Shown piece by piece: positions 22,087 to 32,260 of a stretch of DNA of 64,000 bases. Made by a program: the position numbers and the translations under genes. The DNA comes from Macrosoma leucophasiata (Eukaryota > Arthropoda > Insecta > Lepidoptera > Hedylidae): NCBI GenBank assembly GCA_036365455.1, contig JAWQUS010000030.1, positions 16,574,001 through 16,638,000 of the forward strand. Reading direction: 5' to 3'. The notes beneath the pieces are model-generated. The model worked only from the letters and a program-made list of their open reading frames with translations, searched no databases and was not told where the DNA came from. How positions within the stretch are numbered: the first letter of the stretch is position 1; the number at the start of each line of letters is the position of its first letter.

Positions 22087-22552
22087 ATCATTCATCATCA
22101 GTAACTTTAATATTTTTAACATTACCTACTATTTTACTGTCTTCTTTATTTAGAGGTACCTCATATTTTACTTGTCATTTACTTAGAAATGTTTTACTCA
22201 GGTTACTGAAATCTTTTCCATTTCAAAAATTGTGGAGACTTAAATCCAAATCATAAAAATTGCTGCTTGTACCAACGTTCAAAAATTCACGAATAAACAG
22301 GAAACTGTTTCTCAGATTTATGTATTGACGCCAAAGAAATATTTAATTTCAGCAAACACACGCCATTGTTCTCCTCATGCTTAAAGTCGGGTCGACAACC
22401 GCACCTGTCTCCTCCGCACCGAATTTGTCTTTACCTATATATATTCTTTTTTTGCTTTTAGATTTGGTTCTTTGAATGAAAGATGCTTCGACATAACAAC
22501 TATCCATCAACATTACTACTTTCATCTTCTTAACATTATCTATTTAATTGTC
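22049..22552 (+). repeat. ~505-bp direct repeat, copy 1 (contains unit 2)
   Basis: Nearly identical to 23443-23947, period about 1394 bp. It contains a second cysteine-motif unit (minus strand RCGCRPDFKHEENNGVC, about 22320-22405). Confidence 0.9.
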
Positions 22553-23439
22553 ATGATGATGATGATGACTATATAGTCGTCATCATCAATGGTCATCATC
22601 ATCATCAATGTATAGTATTAGTCCACGGGGACGTGGACTAATACCTACCTATTTATATTGGAAAATACTGATGATGCTAATGCTGCTGGCGCTTACTCGC
22701 GATATTCCATTCAAGCTTTGCATCCAGTGATAACAATATTTCAACAAATATTATGACCAGAACACCAAATAATTCATCAAGCTTTATTGGATGCAGAAAA
22801 CTCTCTCTTAAGAAGAAAGGAAAATAGTATCGATATAGAGCAACTCGGCCCACCGGCCGCGGCAGACTGGAGGGGACTAGCCATAAGCAGGCTTTACCCT
22901 CGGTCAAAGTACAAAACCAAATGGTCCTATGCCTATCGCCCAGATGTTTAAATGTGTGCGTGAAATTGTTTATGTATTTTGTTAAAGTCAAGGTGTGAGT
23001 TCCGTAGTCATAAACGATTTTTGTAGTGTGTGACACACGTATTTCCCCCCGCAAAATAAGACAGACTGTTTTGCATTGGTAATAAACGCTATGGCTACTC
23101 CCCTATGGTGCGCCGCGACCGGTGGCCCGTGTTGATCTATGATTATCGAGTAAGACAAGTAGAAAGAGAAATGTCGATAGATGTCAAAATAAAAAAAAAA
23201 CAAAATCATAAATCAAGATAGTTCCAAGAATCTCAGAAACAGTAAATATGACAGCTAGTTAAAGATGAAAGAGTTGTCATTTCGATGGAGAATTGTAATG
23301 TGAAAACATATTATATTCAAAGAACGAAATTGTTGAAAAACACGTAAATGCAGACGCAACAGTCTCGGCATTAGTAGCATGACAGGCGAAGCAACAACTC
23401 CCCTGTCGACGTCAGAACGATATTAGGAGTCATAAAATG
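22553..23439. repeat. Left arm of ~0.88-kb inverted repeat
   Basis: Reverse-complementary to 24242-25125 with only scattered substitutions and small indels; spacer about 800 bp. Each arm carries a family C MITE and a short hairpin of GTCCACGT type near 22620. Confidence 0.9.
22834..23141 (-). mobile_element. Family C MITE in left arm
   Basis: Ends TATAGAGCAAC and GTTGATCTATG; flanks agtatcga (22826-22833) and attatcga (23142-23149) match at 7 of 8. Confidence 0.8.
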
Positions 23440-23442
23440 ATC

Positions 23443-23947
23443 CTTGATGGATGGAGAGTTATTATGTCAAAGCATTTTTCATCATTCATCATCAGCAACT
23501 TTAATATTTTTAACATTACCTACTATTTTACTGTCTTCTTTATTTAGAGGTAACTCATATTTTACTTGTCATTTACTTAGAAATGTTTTACTCAGGTTAC
23601 TGAAATCTTTTCCATTTCAAAAATTGTGGAGACTTAAATCCAAATCATAAAAATTGCTGCTTGTACCAACGTTCAAAAATTCACGAATAAACAGGAAACT
23701 GTTTCTCAGATTTATGTATTGACGCCAAAGAAATATTTAATTTCAGCAAACACACGCCATTGTTCTCCTCGTGCTTAAAGTCGGGTCGACAACCGCACCT
23801 GTCTCCTCCGCACCGAATTTGTCTTTACCTATATATATTCTTTTTTTGCTTTTAGATTTGGTTCTTTGAATGAAAGATGCTTCGACATAACAACTCTCCA
23901 TCAACATTACTACTTTCATCTTCTTAACATTATCTATTTAATTGTCT
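23443..23947 (+). repeat. ~505-bp direct repeat, copy 2 (contains unit 3)
   Basis: Same sequence as 22049-22552 with a few substitutions. It occupies the first part of the spacer between the inverted arms. Confidence 0.9.
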
Positions 23948-24059
23948 TTTTTATCGATAGGCACTTCATGTCAATTTTTTTTATTAACAAGCCTTTTTTG
24001 TGACGATACTCACATCTTTGCAAACTTAAAAATTGTAAAGACTTTGATGACCAACGTTC

Positions 24060-24400
24060 CTGCATACACGGACGTTAAATCCAAATCAGAAAAGTTGCCA
24101 TGTGCCAACGTAAAAAATTCACGAGTATACACAGGAAATACTGTTTCCCAGATTTGTGTATTTCCGCTAAAGAAATATTTAATTTCAGCAAACACACAAA
24201 ATTGTTCTCCTTTTGCTTAAAGTCGAGTTGACAACCGCACTTGACCATTTTATGACTCCTAATATCGTTCTGACGTCGACAGGGGAGTTGTTGCTTCGCC
24301 TGTCATGCTACTAATGCCGAGACTGTTGCGTCTGCATTTACGTGTTTTTCAACAATTTCGTTCTTTGAATATAATATGTTTTCACATTACAATTCTCCAT
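24060..24400 (-). repeat. Fold-back locus unit 4
   Basis: Fourth unit: minus strand KCGCQLDFKQKENNFVC and flanking blocks (AAATCCAAATCAGAAAAGTT at one end). More diverged than units 2 and 3; its second half lies in the right arm. Confidence 0.6.
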
Positions 24401-25125
24401 CGAAATGACAACTCTTTCATCTTTAACTAGCTGTCATATTTACTGTTTCTGAGATTCTTGGAACTATCTTGATTTATGATTTTGTTTTTTTTTTATTTTG
24501 ACATCTATCGACATTTCTCTTTCTACTTGTCTTACTCGATAATCATAGATCAACACGGGCCACCGGTCGCGGCGCACCATAGGGGAGTAGCCATAGCGTT
24601 TATTACCAATGCAAAACAGTCTGTCTTATTTTGCGGGGGGAAATACGTGTGTCACACACTACAAAAATCGTTTATGACTACGGAACTCACACCTTGACTT
24701 TAACAAAATACATAAACAATTTCACGCACACATTTAAACATCTGGGCGATAGGCATAGGACCATTTGGTTTTGTACTTTGACCGAGGGTAAAGCCTGCTT
24801 ATGGCTAGTCCAGTCTGCCGCGGCCGGTGGGCCGAGTTGCTCTATATCGATACTATTTTCCTTTCTTCTTAAGAGAGAGTTTTCTGCATCCAATAAAGCT
24901 TGATGAATTATTTGGTGTTCTGGTCATAATATTTGTTGAAATATTGTTATCACTGAATGCAAAGCTTGAATGAAATGTCGCGAGTAAGCGCCAGCAGCAT
25001 TAGCATCATCAGTATTTTCCAATATAAATAGGTAGGTATTAGTCCACGTCCCCATGGACTAATACTATATATTGATGAAGATGATGACCATTGATGATGA
25101 CGACTATATAGTCATCGTCATCAAT
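24242..25125. repeat. Right arm of ~0.88-kb inverted repeat
   Basis: Reverse complement of 22553-23439. Small differences, for example a few bases missing in the MITE near 24811, show the arms have diverged after the inversion. Confidence 0.9.
24544..24846 (+). mobile_element. Family C MITE in right arm
   Basis: Mirror of 22834-23141; flanks tcgataat (24536-24543) and tcgatact (24847-24854). Confidence 0.8.
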
Positions 25126-25439
25126 GGCCTTTGCATCTGCGAAAGATGTTATGAACAGTGTCCCAGGTTGGAACATATTTTAGAATGGCTAAAAAGGCCA
25201 ATTTGGGAGAGGCAGCGGCAAACATGAGACCCCCATATAGTACAGCCTGTATAAAGCATAGACATTTTAAACAGTACCACAGCATTTTCATGAAGACTAC
25301 TATTTTTATATGAATACTAAGCACAGGGATATTAGAGGTTTCCCAAATTCTCAGTGAATAATCCAATTAAACTCATGCCATGAATGGACTGCGCGTCCGT
25401 CGGTGATCTTTTCATTTTGTACATTATCTAATTTTATTT
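25126..25439. other. Unique DNA, nothing recognised
   Basis: No repeat or coding signal recognised. Confidence 0.35.
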
Positions 25440-26247
25440 TGTGTGAACACGGAAACAAAATCTGTTGTGTTTATAATTCAATTATAACATAAATGAGATT
25501 GAAACAGTATGTCACCACGCCAAGTCATTGTCCGTAGTATTTTTAACCCGCAACGATGTTCGTAAAGCACGGGATCCGCGGGGTGGGATGGATCCGCCGG
25601 CATGCAATATTTAAATTAATGGTCTACACGGCCCGTTTGCCTCCACTGCAGTACATTGTACAGATTGTACGCTAGACGGTTTTTACGTAGTGATCAAATG
25701 GGTCAGTGTAAGACTCGACGGTAGTGTTGATTAAGAATTTAAATGGCGTGGCGTTGACTGGTATCCCGTTTAGGTTCTTATTAGGCACCACCGGTTTACC
25801 GGATTTATGTGCGTTGAACACTACATATTATTACTAAACATGGGTTGCACCAAGATATTTGTTAAACTTAAAGTTATTGTAACATTTCACATCCTTCTCT
25901 AACTTTAACAGATTCCTTTAAGTTAGAGAAGGATGTGAAATGTTACAATTACTTTAAGTTTAACAAATATCTTGGTGTAACCCAGGCTTAAAAATCTTTA
26001 TTTAACTAATTTCGTATTGTGTTAATTCCCCAACAAAAATTCGTTGAATTTGTAATTCGGTTATACTAAATATGATAAATAAGATTAAAACAGTATATCA
26101 CCACGCCAAGCTATTGTGCGCCATATTTTTAACCCGCAACGATGTTCATAAAGCACGTGGTCCGCGGGGTAGAACGGTTCCGCCGGCGAGCAATATTTAA
26201 GTTAACGGCCGGACGGTTTTTTACGAAGTGACCAAATAGGACAGTAT
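25440..26247 (+). repeat. ~585-bp-period direct duplication
   Basis: About 25440-25740 and 26020-26247 share CACCACGCCAAG, TTTTTAACCCGCAACGATGT, a CCGCGGGG block, CGCCGGC.TGCAATATTTAA and a GTTTTTTACGTAGTGA-like block. The copies are clearly diverged. Confidence 0.8.
25841..25984. mobile_element. Fold-back MITE, ~67-bp arms
   Basis: TGGGTTGCACCAAGATATTT... is followed after a ~9-nt loop by its near-perfect reverse complement ending CTTGGTGTAACCCA. It is almost entirely palindromic. Confidence 0.85.
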
Positions 26248-26460
26248 CACAGTACAAATATGAACAGTATGGAAACGTACGTACGTACAAAACGTTCGAA
26301 ATGGCACACTAACACAAACATGCGCATCGACGCTCGATGTAGCGAGTGTCTCAGTACTGCAGCAGTACCGCTTAGAAGCCTCGTCGATGCTCATGTTTGT
26401 GTGAGTGTGACGTTTTAAGGTTTTTTACGTAGTTTCCACACTGTTCATATTTGCACTGTG
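26248..26460. mobile_element. MITE with ~30-bp terminal inverted repeats
   Basis: Left CACAGTACAAATATGAACAG, right (reverse complement) CACAGTGCAAATATGAACAG, extending into TGGAAAC. No clear target duplication. It lies at the end of the second copy of the 585-bp duplication. Confidence 0.75.
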
Positions 26461-26649
26461 AGAGTGTTTAGACTTGGTTGGGTAGTTTTGTTTTATAATT
26501 CAACTGGTGTGGCAAAGATTCATGATTGGGCTCTGTTTTGTTTGAAGTTCTTTTAGTGAGAGAAGTTATCTATAATAATAGTTCAAAATTACAATGAAGA
26601 TGAGATTATGTTATTTAAAAAAATCAAATAATAATAAGATAAAAAAAAA
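26461..26649. other. Unique DNA
   Basis: Nothing recognised. Confidence 0.3.
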
Positions 26650-26958
26650 CGTAACTTCACGCCTGTAATCCCCGAAGGGGTAGGCAGAGGTAAATGCATG
26701 CATTCAAGCATACATGCAAACACCCACGATTCGCCGGTTACGTTTTGGCCCATGTAACAGGTGGCGAGCCTGTTGACATCTCCGGGCACATGACCAAACT
26801 TTGAGGTACTGGGAAATTTCCAGAAAATGGAAAAATCCCAATAGAACCAGAGATAAAGGCTTTTTCACCATTATCTCTGATAACCCCCTACCCGGGAATC
26901 GAACCCAGGACCTCAGCGTAGTAGTAGTGGCCTGCTACCACTAGGCTACCGAGGCAGT
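26650..26958 (-). repeat. Family B tRNA-derived SINE, full length
   Basis: Same head and tail as at 15666-15974; flanking aagataaaaaa direct repeat. Confidence 0.85.
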
Positions 26959-27179
26959 TAAAAAAGATAAAAAAGCCCATATTAATTATAATTTATAACT
27001 ATAAGTACATATATGAAATGCTGTTATAATTTTTGCGATGCCCCTACGGGGTGTTACATGTCTTTAGCTCATAAAATTTAATTTTAAGACCTTAAGCCTG
27101 CCTTAAGTTGCCACACGATAGTTGTTAAAGTTATTAATTTTATAACAGTATATAAACACGATATAAAGTTAATAACAGT

Positions 27180-27378
27180 TTTTATTTTTTAAAGAAAAAT
27201 GGAAAGAAAAATTTGACTTCAGGCGAGACTCGAACTCGCGACCTACTGGGAATCTAGTCCAGCCGCTCATCCAATTGAGCTACTGAAGCCCTGCCCGATT
27301 TGTCAAATCTTTCCTTCACATCTATTGCATTGCTTTATGGTAGCAGCAGCGCCATCTATTACCAACTATGCTAGTTAG
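27180..27378 (-). repeat. tRNA-headed element, copy 1
   Basis: About 200 bp shared with 27487-27690. A tRNA-like sequence sits at 27215-27290 on the minus strand. It has GCTTCAG/CTGAAGT acceptor pairing, a GCTC/GAGC D stem and GAGTTCGAGTC as B box. The anticodon stem has a mismatch, so a working tRNA is unlikely. Confidence 0.65.
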
Positions 27379-27438
27379 GCAACCGATATAATAGACTTTT
27401 CAGTTTATTGAATATCGTAAAGAAGTCGCTTTTACCCT

Positions 27439-27773
27439 TAATTATTGTTTTTATATTATTTCGCATTAACACATGCTTGTGAAATATATTTTTATTTTTT
27501 AAAGAAAAATGGAAAGAAAAATTTTACTTCAGGCGAGACTCGAACTTGCGACCAACTGGGAATCTAGTCCAGCCGCTCTTCCAATTGAGCTACTTGAAGC
27601 CCAGCCCGATTTGTCAAATCTTTCCTTCACATCTATTGCATTGCTTTATGGTAGCAGCAGCGCCATCTATTACCAACTATGCTAGTTAGGTTTTTCTTTC
27701 CATTTTTCTTTAAAAAATAAAAATATATTTCACAAGCATGTGTTAATGCGAAAATAATATAAAAAACAATTAA
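27439..27773. mobile_element. Fold-back element carrying a tRNA-like sequence
   Basis: Terminal arms of about 83 bp (27439-27521 and 27691-27773) are near-perfect inverted repeats with CGCATTAACACATGCTTGTG and AAAGAAAAATGGAAAGAAAA. Between them lies a second copy of the tRNA-like sequence (27526-27601, minus) plus ~85 bp shared with copy 1. Confidence 0.8.
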
Positions 27774-28097
27774 TAACTGTTGTTGTTAAAATTGAACTGG
27801 TTCAGGGAACTGCAAATATCACTAACAAGTGCTTGAATTGACGTTTTTGTATAATAACAAAAAATACTTAACCTAATGCGCACGTAGGCATCCATCCCGT
27901 AGTAACATTCTGCAAAATTTCATCTCCATAATTGAATTGTGAGAGCTAAAAATCTAGGTCACGCCGTCTAGTCGCAGCTATATGGGTTTCGGGCTTGTGC
28001 GAGTCTACGTAGTGCCATCGCAAGAACATTTTAACGTTGCAATAAAAAGTATGATTTTTAATGTTATATTTTATGAGGTATATTTTGTGAGGTGAGG
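27774..28097. other. Unique DNA, nothing recognised
   Basis: No repeat or coding signal recognised. Confidence 0.3.
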
Positions 28098-28384
28098 TTT
28101 TACTGGTAGTAGAGCTCCAGTGACAGAGCTCGCGGGCGTAGTCACCACCACATTACCTAATATACTTGCCGCTAAATGGTAGTGTTCAGCACTATCGTGT
28201 TCTGGTCAGGTGGTAATGTACGGCCCTGTTATTTCCGGCACAGAGGCATGACACCTTAGGCCTCATGAGTGGTAACGTATCTGCATTTTGACCTGGTCTT
28301 TGTGTGGGTGTCTATAGGCTGCAGTCATCACTTAACATCAATGTAAACTGCATGCTTGTTTGCCACTTTTAACACATAAAAAAA
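28098..28384 (+). repeat. Family A element, near full length
   Basis: TTTACTGGTAGTAGAGCTCC to ACACATAAAAAAAATG. Its A tail is joined directly to a LINE 3' fragment. Confidence 0.85.
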
Positions 28385-28650
28385 ATGTAAGATTGCTCCG
28401 ATGGTTCGGGCATAAAGAAAGAATGTCGAATGAGCGAATGACTAAACAGATATACAATGCGAATGTTGATGGTTGCAGAAGCCGAGGAAGACCTAGACTG
28501 ACCTACCATGACCAAATAGGTCGAGTTCTGTCTGATGGTGGGGTCAAAAGTCTTAGGAATCGGTGTGCATGTATGAAGAGAATGATGAAGATAGATAAGG
28601 CACGAGAGGTGTGTCAGGAACGGGATATCAGTTGCCGACATACATAAATT
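28385..28650 (+). repeat. Fragment of the YADD-type LINE, pol C-terminus
   Basis: Encodes RWFGHKERMSNERMTKQIYN then GRPRLTYHDQIGRVLSDGG, matching the 3' part of the LINE frame at 37740-38582. It starts at an A-rich spot, where the LINE itself has AAAAAAGG, so a family A insertion into the LINE is possible. Confidence 0.8.
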
Positions 28651-28667
28651 AATTCATCGTATTCGTA

Positions 28668-28712
28668 TTCATCAATGTGAATTGCATGCTTGTTTGCCAC
28701 TTTCAAAACTTA
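28668..28712 (+). repeat. Family A 3' end fragment
   Basis: TCAATGTGAATTGCATGCTT then GTTTGCCACTTTC. Confidence 0.6.
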
Positions 28713-29223
28713 AGTGTTTAACATCAAATCTAATAAAACCGATTTGGGTCGCCCGTATCCATAAGCGAGGGCTCTAGTTGGATCTACCAACCACTTTTAA
28801 ACCTGTTGTGAAACAAATTATTGCAGGGGTTTTTCCCCTGCAATGATTATAGCATATATAAAGGCTACGGAACCATGAAAAATGCTTCAGGCGTATATAC
28901 TGAAATGAAACTAATTCTACTAGTGCTATATAGAGCACGAACAGATTGCTAGTTCAATTAAAAATATACTCAAGACTGAACGCAATATTTTCCAAGTTTC
29001 TATTTAGGTTAAAACTGTAAAGCTACTTCCCAGATCAACTGCGGTAACTTTGCGCGAAAAACTAATTTGACCCGTTAACCCAGTTGACTGTGATATAATA
29101 CAATGGCTAAGGTTTATAAAGGTCTCGAGCTCCTTTAAGTTAATCTTGAAATATTGTCGAAAATCCAGTTACTCTTTAGTGGGAACTCGGGCAATATTCT
29201 GATTGTAAGTTTTCTATAGAAAT
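28713..29223. other. Unique DNA, nothing recognised
   Basis: No repeat or coding signal recognised. Confidence 0.3.
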
Positions 29224-29540
29224 AAAAGAAAAAACGGAAAGAAAAATTTGACTTCGGGCAGGAATCGAACCTGCGTCTTCAGGATAACCAGTCCAGCCGC
29301 TTTACCACGAAGCTACCGAAGTCCCAGGTCCCAGGTGGGCCTTAGGCCTCAGGAGTGGTAACGCATCTGCATTATGACCTTGGTCTTTGTGTGAATGTCT
29401 ATAGGCTGCAGTCATCACTTTAGTCCCAGGTCCCAGGTGAAACTTTGGTAGCTTAGTGGTAAAGCGGCTGGACTGGTTATCCTGAGGTCGCATGTTCGAT
29501 TCCTGCCCGAAGTCAAATTTTTCTTTCCGTTTTTTCTTTA
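29224..29540. mobile_element. Palindrome of two head-to-head tRNA-like sequences
   Basis: Arms of about 100 bp, each an A/T flank (AAAAAACGGAAAGAAAAATT or its complement) plus a 72-nt tRNA-like sequence: minus at 29251-29322, plus at 29440-29511. Acceptor stems pair over 7 bp (ACTTCGG/CCGAAGT). GCAGG-TTCGATT-CCTGC is a perfect T arm on the left. A hand fold puts GGT at the anticodon position with one stem mismatch. Probably mobile tRNA-derived sequence rather than a host tRNA. Confidence 0.7.
29338..29420 (+). repeat. Internal family A fragment flanked by a direct repeat
   Basis: Contains CCTTAGGCCTCAGGAGTGG to GCTGCAGTCATCACTTT but neither family terminus. The flanking sequence agtcccaggtcccaggtg is present on both sides (about 29320-29337 and 29420-29437). 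Confidence 0.7.
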
Positions 29541-29672
29541 TTTTCTAAAGTTCACTCGCATGTGTTATTGCGAAAAATAAATAGTTCAAATTATCTATAA
29601 TAAAGTTGTGGAGAAAAAGTAGTTTTTCTTTTGTTATGCAAATGGAAAATAATCATTTTATAATTGGAAAAT

Positions 29673-29870
29673 GTTTTTACTGGTGGTAGAGCTCCAGTGA
29701 CGGAGATCTCGGGCGTAGGCACCACCGCATCACCTAATATACTTGCCGCTAAATGGCAGTGTTCAGCACTCTCGTGTTCCGGTCAGGTGGTAACGTACGG
29801 CCCTGTAATTTCCGGCACAGAGACATAACACCTTAGGCCTCAGGAGTGGTAACGCATCTGCATAAAAAAA
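29673..29870 (+). repeat. Family A element, 3' truncated
   Basis: TTTACTGGTGGTAGAGCTCC through TCAGGAGTGGTAACGCATCT, then A-rich. Confidence 0.8.
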
Positions 29871-30045
29871 ATAGTTCATTACATAAAAAAAATAGTTCAT
29901 ATTGATGGCAAGTGAAGCAGTTCATAGTTATCTTCATAAAAACTAGACTTTTTTATGTTGTAAAGTAGCAAAGAAGCATACGGTTCTCATAGATACTAAG
30001 TAAATACTGTAGGCTATAAACATTAATTTACATAAAACCCGTGAT

Positions 30046-30462
30046 GGAGTTTTGACGGGAACCTTGAAAGAGGCGTGTGGTGCTCTTATTTTATTTCATT
30101 TTCTTGGTGTATTTTTAAGTTATATTGAATAAAGATTGGTGGTATTTTGTTTGATATAGGTTTATTACAGTGTCCGTGTATAGTGAAATAGAATAACAGT
30201 GCAAAAACACGACCTTTCAGGTTGCCTCCAAAACTTCATTGTAAATGTTCTGGTAAAGTAGCCATCGCTTTACTCGAATAACTTGACTGTAACTCACTTG
30301 ACTGACATATTGTACTTGATAACTTACATACTTGATATTTACATATATTATTATACTTGATGACTATATTATACTAACTTTTACGCTGCTTATATAAATA
30401 TGAAATTTCGTTTTACTTCACACTGGCAATATGCGTAATAGCGATGCCATAATAATAATAAA
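30046..30462 (+). mobile_element. Family I polyA retroposon, second copy
   Basis: About 95% like 16353-16775 by eye. It ends in an A-rich tail and is flanked by aaaacccgtgat at 30034-30045 and 30463-30474. Confidence 0.8.
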
Positions 30463-30566
30463 AAAACCCGTGATTTCAACGTAGATGCGTTGCCATTACC
30501 GAGTTACACCTATATGTTCTTGATTATATCTGTGTCTGAAATCACAGGGCCATACATTAGGGACTA

Positions 30567-30822
30567 TCTATATAAATAAAAAATCTATTGTTAGTCTCGC
30601 TAAAACTCGAGAATGGCTGGACCGATTTGGCAAATTTTGGTTTTGAATGATTCCTGGAAGTCCACTGGTTTAAAAGGTAGGAACATATGAAGAAATTTAA
30701 GGGAAATAGTATTAAAAACCACAATTTCATTTTCCCATACAAATAGTCCGTATATGTCAAACATTGGACACAATTTTTCGTTCTGAGGCATTACGATGTT
30801 TGGCGGGTCAGCTTGTTTTAAA
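30567..30822 (+). mobile_element. Short Helitron-like element, decayed end
   Basis: Starts TCTATATAAATAAAAAATC and continues with TTAGTCTCGCTAAAACTCGA. The 3' end has CTTG where the family has CTAG. Confidence 0.5.
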
Positions 30823-30904
30823 ATAAATATATAGAAATATGTACAGTCGAAATATTTACAGATACGCAGATTAGGTACATATTTATGTAGTTAGATAGTG
30901 TGAT

Positions 30905-31175
30905 GTTTTTTTTTTTATGTAATGAAGTGGTAAACAAGCATGCAGTTCACATTGATGTTAAGTGATGACTGCAGCCTATAGACACCCACACAAAGACCAA
31001 GGTTACCACTCCTGAGGCCTAAGGTCTTATGCCTCTGTGCCGGAAATTACAGGACGTACATTACCACCTGACCGGAACACGATAGTGTTGAACACTACCA
31101 TTTAGCGGCAAGTATATTAGGTAATGCGGTGGTGCCTACGCCCGCGAGCTCCGTCACTGGAGCTCTACCACCAGT
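30905..31175 (-). repeat. Family A element, near full length
   Basis: Minus strand CTGGTGGTAGAGCTCCAGTG at 31175 to TTTACCACTTCATTACAT near 30915. Confidence 0.85.
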
Positions 31176-31183
31176 AATAAAAA

Positions 31184-31292
31184 GAAGTGAATGTAGTAGC
31201 AGCACGGGAGGTGTATCAGGACCGGGATATCTGCAACTCCACACTCTTTATCTACGCCGTAAAGGGTTTGGCCTGAATATACATACATATGT
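31184..31292 (+). repeat. YADD-type LINE 3' end fragment
   Basis: GAGGTGTATCAGGACCGGGA, a CTCCACACTCT block and a CATACAT tail, as at 38500-38600. Confidence 0.65.
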
Positions 31293-31964
31293 ATAGTGTG
31301 AATAATGTATGAGTTATGTGGTGGCCCTACTTCCCCGAGTTCTATCTCAGGACTTCCATTAAATATTGATTTGATCTTTTATAAATCACAGAATATTCAG
31401 AATGGATTATTCTAAATACACACGTCTATTTGTCTAATTACAAAACCTTTTTTTATCAAACGCCCAAGACAGTTCTAATACTTTATAACATTGTTTAGGT
31501 ATCCATCTGTTCATTTACCGAGTTCTATGAAACGCCTTAATTTATTTCGACTAGAGTTTCATTTGAAGGGTGAGTAAGGAATATACTGAGAATAATTTCG
31601 CTAACTTATTATATTTAGAGTTTCCGCGTAAAATTTGATTGGACGCTGTGATACAAACAAGACGTTGATGCTAAATTGTACAAGGAATATTTCAAAATAA
31701 TAGGAACATAATAAAAGAAGACAAGAAACAAAGATTTTGGAAGAGTTAGATTGAAAACACGCTAAATCTAATTGGTGTATGATTTCGCGCCACGATAGGC
31801 TCCACCCACTTACAATGGATGAAGCAGTTTTCAAATAAAAGCGTGTGTATAGTCTATCTAACTCTTCTAAAAGTTTTGATAAGAAATAAGGTATCTGAAA
31901 AAGTAGTTAACGTAGTATGAATATTTAAAAAAAAACAGAGTGGCCAACTGTGAAAGACTGAAGA
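31293..31964. other. Unique DNA, nothing recognised
   Basis: No repeat or coding signal recognised. Confidence 0.3.
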
Positions 31965-32260
31965 GATACCAATTATAAAAAAAACACACTGTAGGCCTGA
32001 GGGCACGATCATGGTAAAACGAAACGCGCATTTTAATTTGCCACTAGTTTTCACCCGTCCGCGCCCATATCGCTTAACCGAGTAGATTCTACTCGGTTAA
32101 GCGATACGGGTGCGGTCGGGATGACAGACATGATCGTGCAAACGGTGGCATAAGCTTATCCACGAAATGTGCCCTCAGGCCTACAGTGTGTTTTTTTGTA
32201 ATTTCAGCAGATCGCTTACGATCTACACCAGCCGCAGGGCCATGCGCGCTTCAAATATAT
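31965..32260. repeat. Inverted pair of 5S-headed SINE fragments
   Basis: A perfect central palindrome (TATCGCTTAACCGAGTAGA and its complement) joins two arms that both carry CTCGGTTAAGCGATA plus a GCGCGG block. The arms end in ACACACTGTAGGCCTGAGGG and its reverse complement. A third fragment, minus-strand GGTGTAGATCGTAAGCGATC, lies at about 32215-32245. The same phrase heads the complete copy at 48230. Confidence 0.65.

Noticed and set aside
22050..23650. Identical 68-codon frames in the two direct repeats
   Set aside because: Identity comes from the recent 505-bp duplication; no homology or splice signals support a gene.
27215..29511. Four tRNA-like sequences as functional host tRNAs
   Set aside because: All lie inside inverted or duplicated repeats, have anticodon-stem mismatches and repeat-family flanks; better read as tRNA-derived mobile sequence.
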